Assembly (NCBI RefSeq): GCF_000236905.1
Contig: NC_016523.1
Coordinates: forward strand, 372,001-436,000
Source of the DNA: Tetrapisispora phaffii CBS 4417
Lineage: Eukaryota > Ascomycota > Saccharomycetes > Saccharomycetales > Saccharomycetaceae
Direction of reading: 5' to 3'
DNA: 64,000 nt
In this document: piece after piece, positions 19,118 to 29,007 of the stretch
Position numbering within the stretch: the first letter of the stretch is position 1
Layout of the letters: every line of letters starts with the position of its first letter
The notes under the pieces: generated by a model
Seen by the model: only the letters and a program-made list of their open reading frames with translations
What the model was told of the DNA's origin: nothing
Database searches by the model: none
Position numbers and translations under genes: made by a program

Positions 19118-19661
19118 TGGGAATAAGTGAGGGATGGAAGAGTAATGACAGAAAGGCTTGTTTCTGATTGATAGTAAGCTATCTGAAAAAAGGAACCGTA
19201 AAGTATAAAATACCAGGACACCGATACGTTAATATATATGTATATATATATTCAAGTACCCATGATCAAATATGAACTTTCCATCAACCGTCCTAGTGAT
19301 GGATTGTATTTAGGTCCAGTTTATGTACTCTGTGTATGTGAAGTGATTGGGTATTGTCTCATTTCGAACTTCATAGAATTTCGAGACTCAGGAATCTCCC
19401 TGGAAATCGCCGCGAGAACGCGCAGTCACTACAAACGACAGCCTTTTCCCGGTTACGACACACAGTGTAAGCAATGGTCGCCGTTATAGAGACCCAATTG
19501 GAAAGACAGATATACACAGACGTCGGTGATTGAGCACCTGTGGTCACCCCAGACCTCCAGGGCTGGTGGATACAGTAGTTGTGTTTTCCATGTCAATGCA
19601 TTTAAAGGTGGGTTATATAGAGCTCTCAGTCACGCCGTCGTCGTGGAGGGCCTTGCGGTCT

Positions 19662-19666
19662 ATTGG
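19662..19666 (-). promoter_or_regulatory. CCAAT box, possible Hap2/3/4/5 site for ATP5
   Basis: ATTGG on the plus strand, read CCAAT toward ATP5, about 545 bases upstream of its ATG. This is far for a yeast UAS, so the assignment is tentative. Confidence 0.25.
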
Positions 19667-19674
19667 CCGATGGT

Positions 19675-19680
19675 CACGTG
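19675..19680 (+). promoter_or_regulatory. E-box CACGTG (Cbf1-type) upstream of BFR2
   Basis: CACGTG in the context GTCACGTGCG, the strong Cbf1 context TCACGTG, about 230 bases upstream of the BFR2 ATG. Tye7 or Pho4 could also bind. Confidence 0.4.
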
Positions 19681-19725
19681 CGTGGGAACAGTTTCTTTAT
19701 TCTACGTTCAGAGTGATCTAATCAC

Positions 19726-19761
19726 AAAAATTTTTCGTTGCGATGAGATGAGATGAGATGA
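19726..19761 (+). promoter_or_regulatory. RRPE and PAC motifs of BFR2, PAC expanded into GATGA repeats
   Basis: AAAAATTTTT (19726-19735, RRPE) is followed 4 bases later by GCGATGAG (19740-19747, PAC). The PAC core continues as four tandem GATGA units (19742-19761). RRPE (Stb3) and PAC (Dot6/Tod6) mark ribosome biogenesis promoters, which fits BFR2. They lie about 150-180 bases before the ATG. Confidence 0.8.
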
Positions 19762-19906
19762 GTATCAGTATATATAGGTTACATGAGAGACAGCATGATT
19801 GATTTATATATATGAACTAGGACTCCAATTGTATGGTGGTATTTTCTTCTGTTTGTGACTGGTGCGAGAGACCAAGCTGTAACGAGAACATATTGAGCAG
19901 AAAAAA

Positions 19907-21496
19907 ATGGGCAAAAGCTTGTCGGAACAAATTTTGGATATTGCCAATAAACCAATTAATGAAGATATTGATATTGAAAATGAAGATGTTGCTTTTAGAA
20001 ATGAAGGTGATTCCGATTCTCAAGTCAGTGATGTAGAGGATGAGGAATCTGAAACAGTTAAAGGGACAGGACATTATGTTAGTGTCGGAAAGTCGAAGTT
20101 GAGGAACGAGGTCAAAGATGTAGTTACCGATGCAAAATATACTGGACAGAAGGGCTCTAGAGCGGATCTATATAGTGATGGCAACGATGATGATGCTGAT
20201 GAAAATGAAGGAGAAAGTGATGCTATGTCGTTTGTCACTGATTCTGAAGACCAAGAGGTATCTGCAGATGATGACGAGGAAGAAGAAAATGATAATGAGG
20301 AGGCAGAAGAGGAAGAAGATGAAGATCAGGAATTAAAAAGAGAAAGACTAACAAGATTAGTCAACCAGGAGACCAAGAAAGCGATCAGCGGTTTATCTCA
20401 GGGTACCAAAAGAGATGCTGCTAAAGGTTTGTCAATTTTGAAACAAAATCGTGTTTTTGAGAGTACTATTGATGTTAGAATCAAATTACAAAAAGCTTTA
20501 AGTTCTGCAAATTTATTACCACTAACAAGAGACTCTTGGGACGTATATTTAGCTAATGACAACAAAACTATCAAGTTACTAGAAAAAACTAATAAGAAAT
20601 TGAATAAGGTCTTCAATAAATTGGTTAGTTTCAGAACGGAATTTCAATTAAATGATCACATCACAACAGAAGAGTCAGACAATACTGACAAGAAAAGATC
20701 ATACACTGATCTAGTGGAGGAAACTGACAGATTGGATAACAGCTTAAAGGAATATAGAGATGCCGTATTAAATAAGTGGTCAATTAAAATTGCTTCTGCT
20801 TCCGGTAACACAGCATTGAATGCAACTAAATTCCAGAACATTAATCAATCGGCTGATATTCAAGTTAATAACCAATTGGCAGATCTACCAAGGTTGATCA
20901 AGAGGACGTGTTTGAACAGAAGAAATACACAACCTTTGAATTTTAATGAAGATTTAAACAGCGGTAAATTATCACATATCAAAAATTCTTCCGTTGAAAA
21001 CGCAGAGGATGATGGAGAAGATAATATAGATATTCCTTCAAATTATGATCCAAGAAGAAAGAACAACACAAAGCTTGATACTTCTGAAAATCCATACATA
21101 TTTGACGATGAGGATTTTTACCGTGTGTTGCTAAATGATCTAGTTGATAAAAAAATATCAAATGCTCAAAATTTGCAAAGCAATGGCGCTAACATTGCCA
21201 TCACATCTCGTTCGAACAATAAACTAAAGAAGAATATTGACACCAAAGCATCTAAAGGTAGAAAACTGAATTACTCTGTTCAAGAATCAATAGCAAATTA
21301 TGAAGCACCAGCCAATGATGGGTATAAATGGTCTGATGAGCATATTGATGAGTTCTTTGCCGGTTTATTTGGTCAAAAGATTAATTTTGAAGAGAATGAA
21401 AATGAAGACAACAATAAAGAAGATTCAGAAAACCATGAACAAGATGAACAAGTCTTAGAAGCCATCAAGAACGATGAAATCCAAATTTTTGGTTGA
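19907..21496 (+). CDS. BFR2: BFR2, small-subunit ribosome biogenesis factor (AATF family)
   Basis: A 529-residue nucleolar protein matching S. cerevisiae Bfr2 (YDR299W, 534 aa), an essential component of the 90S pre-ribosome needed for 18S rRNA processing. A long acidic region lies at about residues 80-150 (runs of Asp and Glu). The AATF/Che-1 core follows (QNRVFESTIDVRIKLQKAL..ANLLP), and the C-terminal TRAUB-type segment contains DPRRKNNTKLDTSENPYIFDDEDFYRVLL. The promoter carries the ribosome biogenesis RRPE/PAC pair. It is divergent from ATP5, as in S. cerevisiae. Confidence 0.95.
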   Translation: MGKSLSEQILDIANKPINEDIDIENEDVAFRNEGDSDSQVSDVEDEESETVKGTGHYVSVGKSKLRNEVKDVVTDAKYTGQKGSRADLYSDGNDDDADENEGESDAMSFVTDSEDQEVSADDDEEEENDNEEAEEEEDEDQELKRERLTRLVNQETKKAISGLSQGTKRDAAKGLSILKQNRVFESTIDVRIKLQKALSSANLLPLTRDSWDVYLANDNKTIKLLEKTNKKLNKVFNKLVSFRTEFQLNDHITTEESDNTDKKRSYTDLVEETDRLDNSLKEYRDAVLNKWSIKIASASGNTALNATKFQNINQSADIQVNNQLADLPRLIKRTCLNRRNTQPLNFNEDLNSGKLSHIKNSSVENAEDDGEDNIDIPSNYDPRRKNNTKLDTSENPYIFDDEDFYRVLLNDLVDKKISNAQNLQSNGANIAITSRSNNKLKKNIDTKASKGRKLNYSVQESIANYEAPANDGYKWSDEHIDEFFAGLFGQKINFEENENEDNNKEDSENHEQDEQVLEAIKNDEIQIFG

Positions 21497-21911
21497 ATAT
21501 CAAATAGCATACTAATACCTCTTTTTGAAACAGCATATATAACATAGAATAGATTTCTATCTTACACTTTATAGAAGAACCATATTTTTATAATATAAGA
21601 ATAGAATACAATAATTACAAATATAGATAATCAAAAACTCAGTTCGTATTATTTAACTATAAAGTTATAATCTGTAGACTATGTTATGTTCATTGGTAAG
21701 CAAAATAATTTGGTTTCTCAAACAATTACTGTAAACGGTTTTTTCAATATGTTGCGATGCCTTTAATATAAAAATCACTTTTCCAAATTTAAAGATGTGA
21801 TAAAATGCATAAAATTTTAAAAATCGTATACTGTTCACTATTGCAAAGCACCACCTCAATACCGTAACCTCACTTTACTGAACGATAATAGTATATAGCA
21901 TACATTAATCA
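21497..21911. other. Intergenic BFR2 3' flank / PIH1 promoter
   Basis: 415 bases of AT-rich sequence. No gene or strong motif seen. Confidence 0.5.
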
Positions 21912-22952
21912 ATGAGTTTTCTACTAAAAGAAGTCAATGAATCAAATAGAAAAGATGTAGTTTTACTCAAACCCACACCAGCATTTGTCATTAAATCAAA
22001 AGTAATTGGATACAATCAACAGGTGGTGAGAACAATTAAACTGGAAAGTAATGTGAAGATATTTATAAATTTATGCTATGATGACCAAGTTCCCCAGCCT
22101 GACGTTCCCTTTAATCCAAACATTGTTTACCCTTTAATTATGAATAACAAGTGGGAGATTCCTATAGTCACGTCGTCAATTCGTAGTGATGTAGATAAAA
22201 AAGGAAACAATTGCTATGTATGTGATTGTTGTATAAATACTGAATGTATTGATTGGATTGTTAAAGATCTCCAGTTGAGAGAAATATTGATAGAATGGTG
22301 TCTAGAATCATGTGAAATAAGAGAGTCACTTGAAATTTCAAGAGATCATATTGCATTTCCAAAATTAAAATTAAAAGGTGATTCTATTCCTTCGATAGAA
22401 ATCTTGAATGATGAATTAACAACAGATGTTGATAAAAAAATCTCTGATGCATTAAAACCTGAATTGTTTTCTGATCCTTCTAGCTTCTTTAAAATGAAAA
22501 GAAGTTTGATAGATGATGTGGATGACCAAGTTATGGGTGATACGGATGGCGAATTACCGCCATTATTTCCTCGAGCTGAAATTGAAACAATGTCAAAACC
22601 ATTGATCCAAGAACTAACTGAATTAGATTTAGATAAAAACATAAAGCGAAATAACAATACACAGGTTGTCGAACGAAAAGAGGTTACATTTGATGTTACA
22701 ATGCGTAAAACGAAAGCTACTGATGTATATAAACTCAAGATTGAAGTAGTGAGTAATATTAACTCAAGTTTAGATGTGGATTTAAATTACTCAGAAATCA
22801 ATAACGAATTAATTGTTTTGAATACTAATTTAATTGATTTTAAGCCAAAGGAAGTCAAAATTCCTTTACCAGACATATTCAGCAAAGAAAACGTCTCAAA
22901 TATGAAAGTGTTCTTTATAAAATCTGAAAGAAAAATGATTATTTATATATAA
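21912..22952 (+). CDS. PIH1: PIH1, R2TP complex subunit
   Basis: A 346-residue protein matching S. cerevisiae Pih1 (YHR034C, 344 aa). The N-terminal PIH1 domain (about residues 20-165) binds phosphorylated Tel2-type motifs; GYNQQVVRTIKLESNVKIFINLCYDDQVP and the WEIPIVTSSIRSDVDKKG segment are typical. A divergent CS/p23-like beta domain lies at the C-terminus (about 250-346). Pih1 works with Tah1, Rvb1 and Rvb2 and with Hsp90 to assemble box C/D snoRNPs and PIKK kinases. It comes from the YHR track, inserted between BFR2 and RSC3 of the YDR track, and is convergent with RSC3. Confidence 0.9.
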   Translation: MSFLLKEVNESNRKDVVLLKPTPAFVIKSKVIGYNQQVVRTIKLESNVKIFINLCYDDQVPQPDVPFNPNIVYPLIMNNKWEIPIVTSSIRSDVDKKGNNCYVCDCCINTECIDWIVKDLQLREILIEWCLESCEIRESLEISRDHIAFPKLKLKGDSIPSIEILNDELTTDVDKKISDALKPELFSDPSSFFKMKRSLIDDVDDQVMGDTDGELPPLFPRAEIETMSKPLIQELTELDLDKNIKRNNNTQVVERKEVTFDVTMRKTKATDVYKLKIEVVSNINSSLDVDLNYSEINNELIVLNTNLIDFKPKEVKIPLPDIFSKENVSNMKVFFIKSERKMIIYI

Positions 22953-23127
22953 TTTGCTTAAATAATCAATAGTGTCTAAATCATCTGATCTATTTAGAGG
23001 TTGCAAACACCAATCAATGGATTCATAATACATACATATAAAAATAGATACACATGATAAATGAAATATATTTGAAAATACTTTTAAAGTAATATATAAA
23101 TAATTATATAATTCAAATAGAGTATTG

Positions 23128-25812
23128 TTACATGAAAAATGATGCATATACGTCGGAAACATTGCTTTCTGTAATACCTAATGTCCTTGCATCATTGCTA
23201 GCTGTTTCTTCGGTTGAATTAACTTCTGGTGTCTTCATTGCACTTTTAAATTTCTTTAATATTTCATCAATATTATTGATTCTACCTTCCTCTAATTTAT
23301 CATATGTGCTGATGCCATCAAATGCAGAATGCTGATTAACAATAGTACGCGATTGGTAATCTTGGTTACATAACGTCCAATATTTTAAAGCAACTACTGC
23401 CCTACACAGGATTTTGCTTAAGATTGCCGTTGATTGTTGATATTTGCGTGTCACTTCCTCTAATGTAAATTTAATACCTTTGAATAGTAAACCGAATTCA
23501 TCAAGACACTTACCCAGGGATAATTTTGATGCTTCATCAACCGATGCATTTGTCGATTGTAAAGTAAATGAGAATAATATTTGTTGGAAAATAGATATAC
23601 AATAACTCAACATATCATCTATAATATTCAAACAACATTTAGACGTGAGTAATCTAGTTTGAACAGAGTCAGAATTTAGATATGTCGCGACTTTCTCAAA
23701 TATTTCAGTTATGTGTCCAAAGAGGGACAGTATAGTTGTTTCAAGTTTTACTGCATCTTTTAATTTGTTGTATTGTAATAATAACATAAATTCTAAGCGC
23801 AGCATGTATTTTGCATTGATCATCTTAGACATATTGACATAATTGGAGAGAAATTCCGTTGGGCCATTAATTCCACTATCCAGTACCTTATATATATCCT
23901 TATTTTTTAAGTCAGCTGAAAGATGCTCCAAATTATTCCTCATTAATTCGACTTTCTTTATTGACACGGCATTAGCTGGTAAATGCATATATTTAAGTAA
24001 TTTAGTTTGGGATTCTAATAATTTAATGTCAGTTAAAAGTTGAGGGTCTGATATTATAGATGTATTAAAATCATTACTCATAACCATAGCAGGTATATCA
24101 CCTTTCAATACGTTTCTATAACAGTAGTTTTTAAATATAAAATTCCAGAATTTGTTAAGATTAATGTTTTCAGTCTCATAATTTAGTGAAAATTTTCTTG
24201 CCAAGAATATATCATCATAATTAGTTAAACCGAAGTCAACGTTGTTTACAGAAATCATTTCGAAAAATTGCAATAAACTAAAAAATTGCAAAGATTGAAG
24301 AGTGTTCAAAAAACCTTCTCTTTTTGGTAAAATATTCTTAATGAGCAATATATTTTTCAGGAACAAATCGTTATAGGTCATTAGATTTTTCAATAATTCT
24401 TTTAGATTTTTACCCATTGAGTTTTCATCCATTAATGAAATATATTCTTGAACAAGTAAAGCTATTACTGACAATTCACCTAAACTAACCAGTGATTCTA
24501 TATTTAAAGATTTTCTTGAAAATTTTGGATCACGACCAAATTTATTAATGTTGTTGTTAATGCTCTCTAAATCATCAATAAAAAACATTGATGCTATATC
24601 ATCCGCTGAAAATATATCATGAAATTGATCTAATACATCTCTCATTATGATTTTTGATGGGAAACTAATATGATCATTATAACCCTGTGAATATTTATTT
24701 TTGTTATTGTTTTCCACAATTGAAGGTAATAAATGATTAAAACTCACCCCAACAACATTTTCAATTTTTTTATAGTAATTTTCCAAGAACTTATCTCTTT
24801 TCACTAGGTAATTTGTTGAAAATAATAAATTTGGATTATCAACTATGATAAGTGCGTCGTTAGTTTCATTTTCTGAATTATTATTATTCATATTATTAGT
24901 GATGCCGTTATCAGAGTTATTGTCTAGAATAGTAAACAGATCCTTTGGATCCAAAAGCTCACTACCGTAATTACTTAACTCATCCATAGCGAACGAATTC
25001 GATGTCGATTGAAGTAATTTAATTTTCTTCTTCTTATGCAAATGATTATCTGCCAAATTGTCTCCCATTTGTTTACCAATGGATGAATTGTTGTCCATAG
25101 TTGATGCCGATCCATCCGGACTTCTTTTATCACTTTCTGATTGCGTGCCATTATTGTTTCCATCTCTATCTAACATATCTAAATCCACTCTAATCTTTTT
25201 ACCTGTAATCTCTTGTAACTCCAATAATCTTAATTTGATAAAGTTATATTCTTTCAATATGAGATCTCTGGTGACATAGTTTGAATGAGATAAGTCCATT
25301 ATTGCTGGACCTTGAATCCAATTCAATCCCAAATCGTCGTCATTCGCAGAAATGACTTTTTTTGTAGTCAATAAATGTTTCATTGAACTTGTCAGTTTTG
25401 TAGTCGTCCTTGGGATAAACTTTGCAGTCTCCAATGATATCGGTGTTTCGTTTTTGTTCGCGTTTTGAGAATTCAACAACTGCTGTCTAGTGTTATATTC
25501 TCTAATTTGTTCCATGGATGCCAACTCTGGATTATCTTTCAATAACTGCGACGTTTCCTTGGAACGATATATTTGAACACCTTGGTTAAAATTACTACTT
25601 CCACCATTATTATGCGAGCTTCCATTATCATCGTAACCCGATCCGGTATCTTCGAATGAACCTCCAATCAATTCCGGATAAGCACAATCGTGTTTCCCAG
25701 ATCTAAAGCAATTTCCACATATAGGTTTAACACGATCACAACCGATTTTTCTCTTCCTGCACTGTCTGCAAGCAGGCGGTTTTCTAAATCTCCTCCCTTG
25801 ACTATCAAACAT
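23128..25812 (-). CDS. RSC3: RSC3/RSC30-type zinc-cluster subunit of the RSC chromatin remodeller
   Basis: An 894-residue protein with a Zn2Cys6 cluster at residues 15-43 (C-x2-C-x6-C-x6-C-x2-C-x7-C; CRQCRKRKIGCDRVKPICG), closely matching Rsc3. Conserved stretches include ELASMEQIREYNTRQQLLNS and LNWIQGPAI. Rsc3 and Rsc30 direct the RSC complex to CGCG-containing promoters, with roles in ribosomal-protein and cell-wall gene expression. The open frame extends 10 codons upstream only to a TTG, so I start at the ATG at 25812. RSC3 (YDR303C) and RSC30 (YHR056C) are duplicates in S. cerevisiae. Neighbours come from both tracks, so naming it RSC3 is a choice, though its length (885 aa in Rsc3) fits. 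Confidence 0.88.
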   Translation of the reverse strand: MFDSQGRRFRKPPACRQCRKRKIGCDRVKPICGNCFRSGKHDCAYPELIGGSFEDTGSGYDDNGSSHNNGGSSNFNQGVQIYRSKETSQLLKDNPELASMEQIREYNTRQQLLNSQNANKNETPISLETAKFIPRTTTKLTSSMKHLLTTKKVISANDDDLGLNWIQGPAIMDLSHSNYVTRDLILKEYNFIKLRLLELQEITGKKIRVDLDMLDRDGNNNGTQSESDKRSPDGSASTMDNNSSIGKQMGDNLADNHLHKKKKIKLLQSTSNSFAMDELSNYGSELLDPKDLFTILDNNSDNGITNNMNNNNSENETNDALIIVDNPNLLFSTNYLVKRDKFLENYYKKIENVVGVSFNHLLPSIVENNNKNKYSQGYNDHISFPSKIIMRDVLDQFHDIFSADDIASMFFIDDLESINNNINKFGRDPKFSRKSLNIESLVSLGELSVIALLVQEYISLMDENSMGKNLKELLKNLMTYNDLFLKNILLIKNILPKREGFLNTLQSLQFFSLLQFFEMISVNNVDFGLTNYDDIFLARKFSLNYETENINLNKFWNFIFKNYCYRNVLKGDIPAMVMSNDFNTSIISDPQLLTDIKLLESQTKLLKYMHLPANAVSIKKVELMRNNLEHLSADLKNKDIYKVLDSGINGPTEFLSNYVNMSKMINAKYMLRLEFMLLLQYNKLKDAVKLETTILSLFGHITEIFEKVATYLNSDSVQTRLLTSKCCLNIIDDMLSYCISIFQQILFSFTLQSTNASVDEASKLSLGKCLDEFGLLFKGIKFTLEEVTRKYQQSTAILSKILCRAVVALKYWTLCNQDYQSRTIVNQHSAFDGISTYDKLEEGRINNIDEILKKFKSAMKTPEVNSTEETASNDARTLGITESNVSDVYASFFM

Positions 25813-26526
25813 TGTTGTTTTCAATTCCACTTCACAGAGCAACTCGATTCAGTATATATTTATATATGGCAAAAAACTCAAACCACTATCTTTTGTCGTT
25901 GCTTCGATAATGAACAATTATTATTATTATCTATGGTCTGGATATCGCGCTTCTTCTTAAAAAAATTCAAATTTGAAACTGAAGCCTGTTGAAATTTTGG
26001 AACTCTATAAAATGAAAAAGCTCTGTGACTTAGACCCTTAAGTATTTATATCAATTGTTCTTAATTCAACGAAACTGGCATCATCGTTCATATTAAAACA
26101 ACAGTTATAATTATTTATGTAAAATATTAAACTTAGTTTTATGTTTATTTTAAATTGATAAATTTATTTATTTTTTTTGAAAACTGCAAAAAATTTACTA
26201 TGTCGTTATTAGTGAGATGAGGCTGTTACCAATGTGTATACTTAGACACTGGGACGTACGACATGCAATATATATAGGTGTGTGTTTCTATCTTCTAACG
26301 TACTTCTTCCATTGTAAATTCCAATTACATGGCTGTCGACTGCTATAACTTTGCATTTGCAACGCCTAACAGAATGGGTTTTATAAATCTGAGACGCAGG
26401 GTGTCATTTCTTTAAACATTCCGAAGTGACGCTTTGCAAGCTGCGCTTTCGTCAGCGATTGTACGATCAAATGAACCCATAAGAAACTACATGTGTATAT
26501 AAATGTGTATGTATATACACATGATT
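25813..26526. other. RSC3 promoter / HNT2 3' flank
   Basis: 714 bases with no gene. An exact ARS-consensus match TTTTATGTTTA lies at 26137-26147 in a very AT-rich patch. The right part (about 26330-26470) is less AT-rich and contains TGACG/CGTCA half-sites around 26427 and 26452. Confidence 0.5.
26137..26147 (+). other. ARS consensus match (candidate origin element)
   Basis: TTTTATGTTTA matches WTTTAYRTTTW, flanked by T-rich DNA. Weak evidence alone. Confidence 0.2.
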
Positions 26527-27126
26527 TTAATCAATCCATTTCTTCATGTCTGGGTTCTGCGTTATGTAGTTTTGTAATTTCTCATTTAACGTAATGGCCT
26601 CTTTCTTCATCACTTCCGCCGTTCTCTCTACCCTCTGATCCTCAGGTTTAGCCAATTCCTTCCTCCCCATGCGTCCATTGGCACTCAGGTAAGTTTCTCT
26701 TCTTTTCTCCCATTCTGAACCATCCCAACTGTCCAATTTGTTGTAGATCTGATCACCGATGTTGTTCAGTCTGTATCTAGGGATGATATGTGTGTGTAAA
26801 TGAGGGACGGACTGGCCTGCTTCAGGTCCATCTTGAATTGCAATATTCATTGCGTCTGCCTGGTAAGTATGGTATATAAAGTTCTGCATTAGTTGTACAG
26901 TGTTGAAAAAATCACTAGACTCTTCTTTACTTAGTTGCGATAGGTTTTGTACACTGGTACGCAATGGAACGATCAAGACGTGGCCTGGAACTAATGGTTT
27001 TAAATTCACTAAAGCATAACAAAATTTGCTAACGTAGAATACTTGGTCTGTGACAATGAATTTACTGAAATAAATTGGGCTTGACATTGTTAAATATGGA
27101 ATTGGAGATGTAGTCTTTCTTTTCAT
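26527..27126 (-). CDS. HNT2: HNT2, HIT-family dinucleoside polyphosphate hydrolase (Fhit homologue)
   Basis: A 199-residue HIT-superfamily enzyme matching S. cerevisiae Hnt2 (YDR305C, 217 aa), which cleaves diadenosine polyphosphates such as Ap3A. The catalytic histidine triad H-x-H-x-H is at residues 109-113 within GQSVPHLHTHIIPRY, and the nucleotide-binding stretch VNLKPLVPGHVLIVPLR is intact. A second ATG (residue 14, MSSPIYFSKF) aligns with the start of the conserved domain, so either Met could be used. The frame is uninterrupted; from memory the S. cerevisiae gene carries an intron, so this one appears intronless. The C-terminal 50 residues are charged and helical. Confidence 0.93.
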   Translation of the reverse strand: MKRKTTSPIPYLTMSSPIYFSKFIVTDQVFYVSKFCYALVNLKPLVPGHVLIVPLRTSVQNLSQLSKEESSDFFNTVQLMQNFIYHTYQADAMNIAIQDGPEAGQSVPHLHTHIIPRYRLNNIGDQIYNKLDSWDGSEWEKRRETYLSANGRMGRKELAKPEDQRVERTAEVMKKEAITLNEKLQNYITQNPDMKKWID

Positions 27127-27431
27127 TTACAATGATTTGGGGTTGGGTTAAACCCTTCCAATCTGGAAGTAATTTTATAAAGGCAAATAAACTTTTTCTT
27201 CAGAGAGTCGTCTTGTTAGATGTGATTCTGCATCTCAAAATGATGAACTTCAATATTATTATATTTGTTCGAGTTATTAAAATTATATAGAGGGGGAGTT
27301 GCAAGTGAATTTCTAAAATTTTAGGATCTATTGAAATAATGTATATATAGTATCCTTAATGTGTCTTTTCCTATGTAAATATGTACTCATATAGAAATAG
27401 TATGCTAATATCGTGTTCTCGATAGAATTGT
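27127..27431. other. HNT2 promoter / SRB7 3' flank
   Basis: 305 AT-rich bases. No gene or clear motif seen. Confidence 0.5.
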
Positions 27432-27902
27432 TTAGATTTGTGAAGTATCTTTGTCATTGTGAAGAGGATCGTCTTTTGAGTCCACGGTTGTACCCGCTTT
27501 AGAGATACCAGCCACAAATAGAGACGTTACCTCATTCAGGTTCGATAAAAGTTTTTCCTTCTCCTTCACTGCTTCCACCTTCTCATCTTCTTCTTTCAAC
27601 AACTGCTTTTGTAGTATATCTATCTTTCTCAATTGTTCATCCTCAGAAACATCAACACCCGGCAATGAATCTATCAATTTGCTAATCTGTCTGGTTTTTA
27701 AAATTATATCTGTAGAAAGTTCATCGATAGTGTTTGAAAACTCTTCTGCTGAAGCCACAGTGGCATGCTTATCTGTCATCTTGTGCTCAAATTCGCCAAT
27801 TGTTTCAAAATCATGTTTCTTATCAATGTAATTCAATGTAGCACAGAATTGTTCCATCATCTGATCGAGACATATTTGCAGTTGTGTTAGTCTATCGGTC
27901 AT
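27432..27902 (-). CDS. SRB7: SRB7 (MED21), Mediator middle-module subunit
   Basis: A 156-residue protein starting [20 protein letters not shown], nearly identical to S. cerevisiae Srb7/Med21 (YDR308C, 140 aa). Med21 pairs with Med7 in a four-helix bundle and coiled coil that forms the hinge of the Mediator middle module, bridging regulators and RNA polymerase II. The C-terminal helix (about 90-135) is a coiled coil ([20 protein letters not shown]). The open frame reaches 18 codons further upstream to a TTG, but the ATG at 27902 matches the family start exactly. It ends about 16 residues longer than the S. cerevisiae protein. Confidence 0.95.
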   Translation of the reverse strand: MTDRLTQLQICLDQMMEQFCATLNYIDKKHDFETIGEFEHKMTDKHATVASAEEFSNTIDELSTDIILKTRQISKLIDSLPGVDVSEDEQLRKIDILQKQLLKEEDEKVEAVKEKEKLLSNLNEVTSLFVAGISKAGTTVDSKDDPLHNDKDTSQI

Positions 27903-28218
27903 TTTAGTTGTAATATGATTCACAGTTCTCTTACGTTTAAGGATACAGGTTATCAAATAACTAACAGTATCAATGCGTTATACTTTTTGTAGTCTTAATG
28001 AACCATATTGTAAAGTAATAGTAATATGCAATGTGTCTATTTGAAATTTTAATGCTGTTTATTTATTCAATGTATGTAAGTATCACATTTCCGCATAACT
28101 GGTCTCCGAGATGAAATATATAAGAACGTATTCACTAAAAAGTGAATAAATATTAAGTAATGTATGACTTCTGCAGCTGTCTAATAAAACTTCATAATTA
28201 AGACAACTTTGGTGTACA

Positions 28219-28779
28219 ATGATTGAAGAAGATAAGGATATTTTGGATTTACTTGAAAATTTAAGCAAGTACAATTTATTGCTGGAGCAATTACAAAACT
28301 CCATGCGAGATGGCTATAGTAATTTAAGCAGAGCTAATTATCATAATAAAGACTCCATACGAGGAAGATACGGTAAAGATTACTGGGATTATTCTTATAC
28401 TGGGAATAAAACTGTTAAAGTGGATTTGACCTCTGGAGAAGATACCATTTCTATTTTCAAAACGAAACTTTTAAACTCTGATTCAATTGAAATAAAAGAA
28501 GATGATCAAAGCAGTAGTAACACAATAATTGACGAGAAAAATGATAATGTTTTGAAAAACAGAAAGGAGAAGACAACCAGTAAAACGAAGACTTCCAAGA
28601 GTAGCAATGAAGTAAAACCCGTTATAGAAAAAAATCCAATAACGATGTTTGGAAGTGCATTTACAATACCACAGTCACTGAGAGATTCTCAGACTAATTT
28701 TGAAAGTATCATTCCATTGTTACAAGAGCTTATAAATACTAAAAATAAGATAAACAAAATCACAAATGATGCCCTGTAG
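28219..28779 (+). CDS. VMA22: VMA22, V-ATPase assembly chaperone of the ER
   Basis: A 186-residue protein matching S. cerevisiae Vma22 (YHR060W, 181 aa). It forms a peripheral ER complex with Vma12 that helps assemble the Vo sector of the vacuolar H+-ATPase. Diagnostic stretches are LLEQLQNSMRDGYSNLSRAN, YHNKDSIRGRYGKDYWD and MFGSAFTIPQSLRDSQTNFE, all near-identical in order to the yeast protein. The middle (about 85-140) is a Lys/Asp/Ser-rich linker. It is divergent from SRB7 across 316 bases and convergent with the GIC gene, as YHR060W/YHR061C are. Confidence 0.92.
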   Translation: MIEEDKDILDLLENLSKYNLLLEQLQNSMRDGYSNLSRANYHNKDSIRGRYGKDYWDYSYTGNKTVKVDLTSGEDTISIFKTKLLNSDSIEIKEDDQSSSNTIIDEKNDNVLKNRKEKTTSKTKTSKSSNEVKPVIEKNPITMFGSAFTIPQSLRDSQTNFESIIPLLQELINTKNKINKITNDAL

Positions 28780-29007
28780 GATATGCTATTATTTATAAAA
28801 TATATCTGTATAATCACTATTCTACTTTGTCCTGTTTCGATCAACGAACCACAAATTAATGATGAATAAATACGTTAATGATACTTAGTATCATGGTACC
28901 TTTTGAAAGTATATTAATTACATTGTCATAATATTACAACTTAGTGCAGACTAAATTCTATCATGCGTTTTATTGTTTCCAATCTTGTTTCCTAATGAAT
29001 TAGTAAT

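Larger units (their letters stand above)
19118..19906. other. Divergent promoter region ATP5 / BFR2
   Basis: 789 bases, with a stretch (about 19380-19700) visibly richer in G+C than its surroundings. It holds a CCAAT box, an E-box CACGTG and RRPE plus PAC motifs. Several overlapping open frames of 60-83 codons cross it, but none resembles a known protein. Confidence 0.6.

Noticed and set aside
22346..22738. 130-codon frame antisense to PIH1
   Set aside because: Ser-rich antisense shadow of a real gene.
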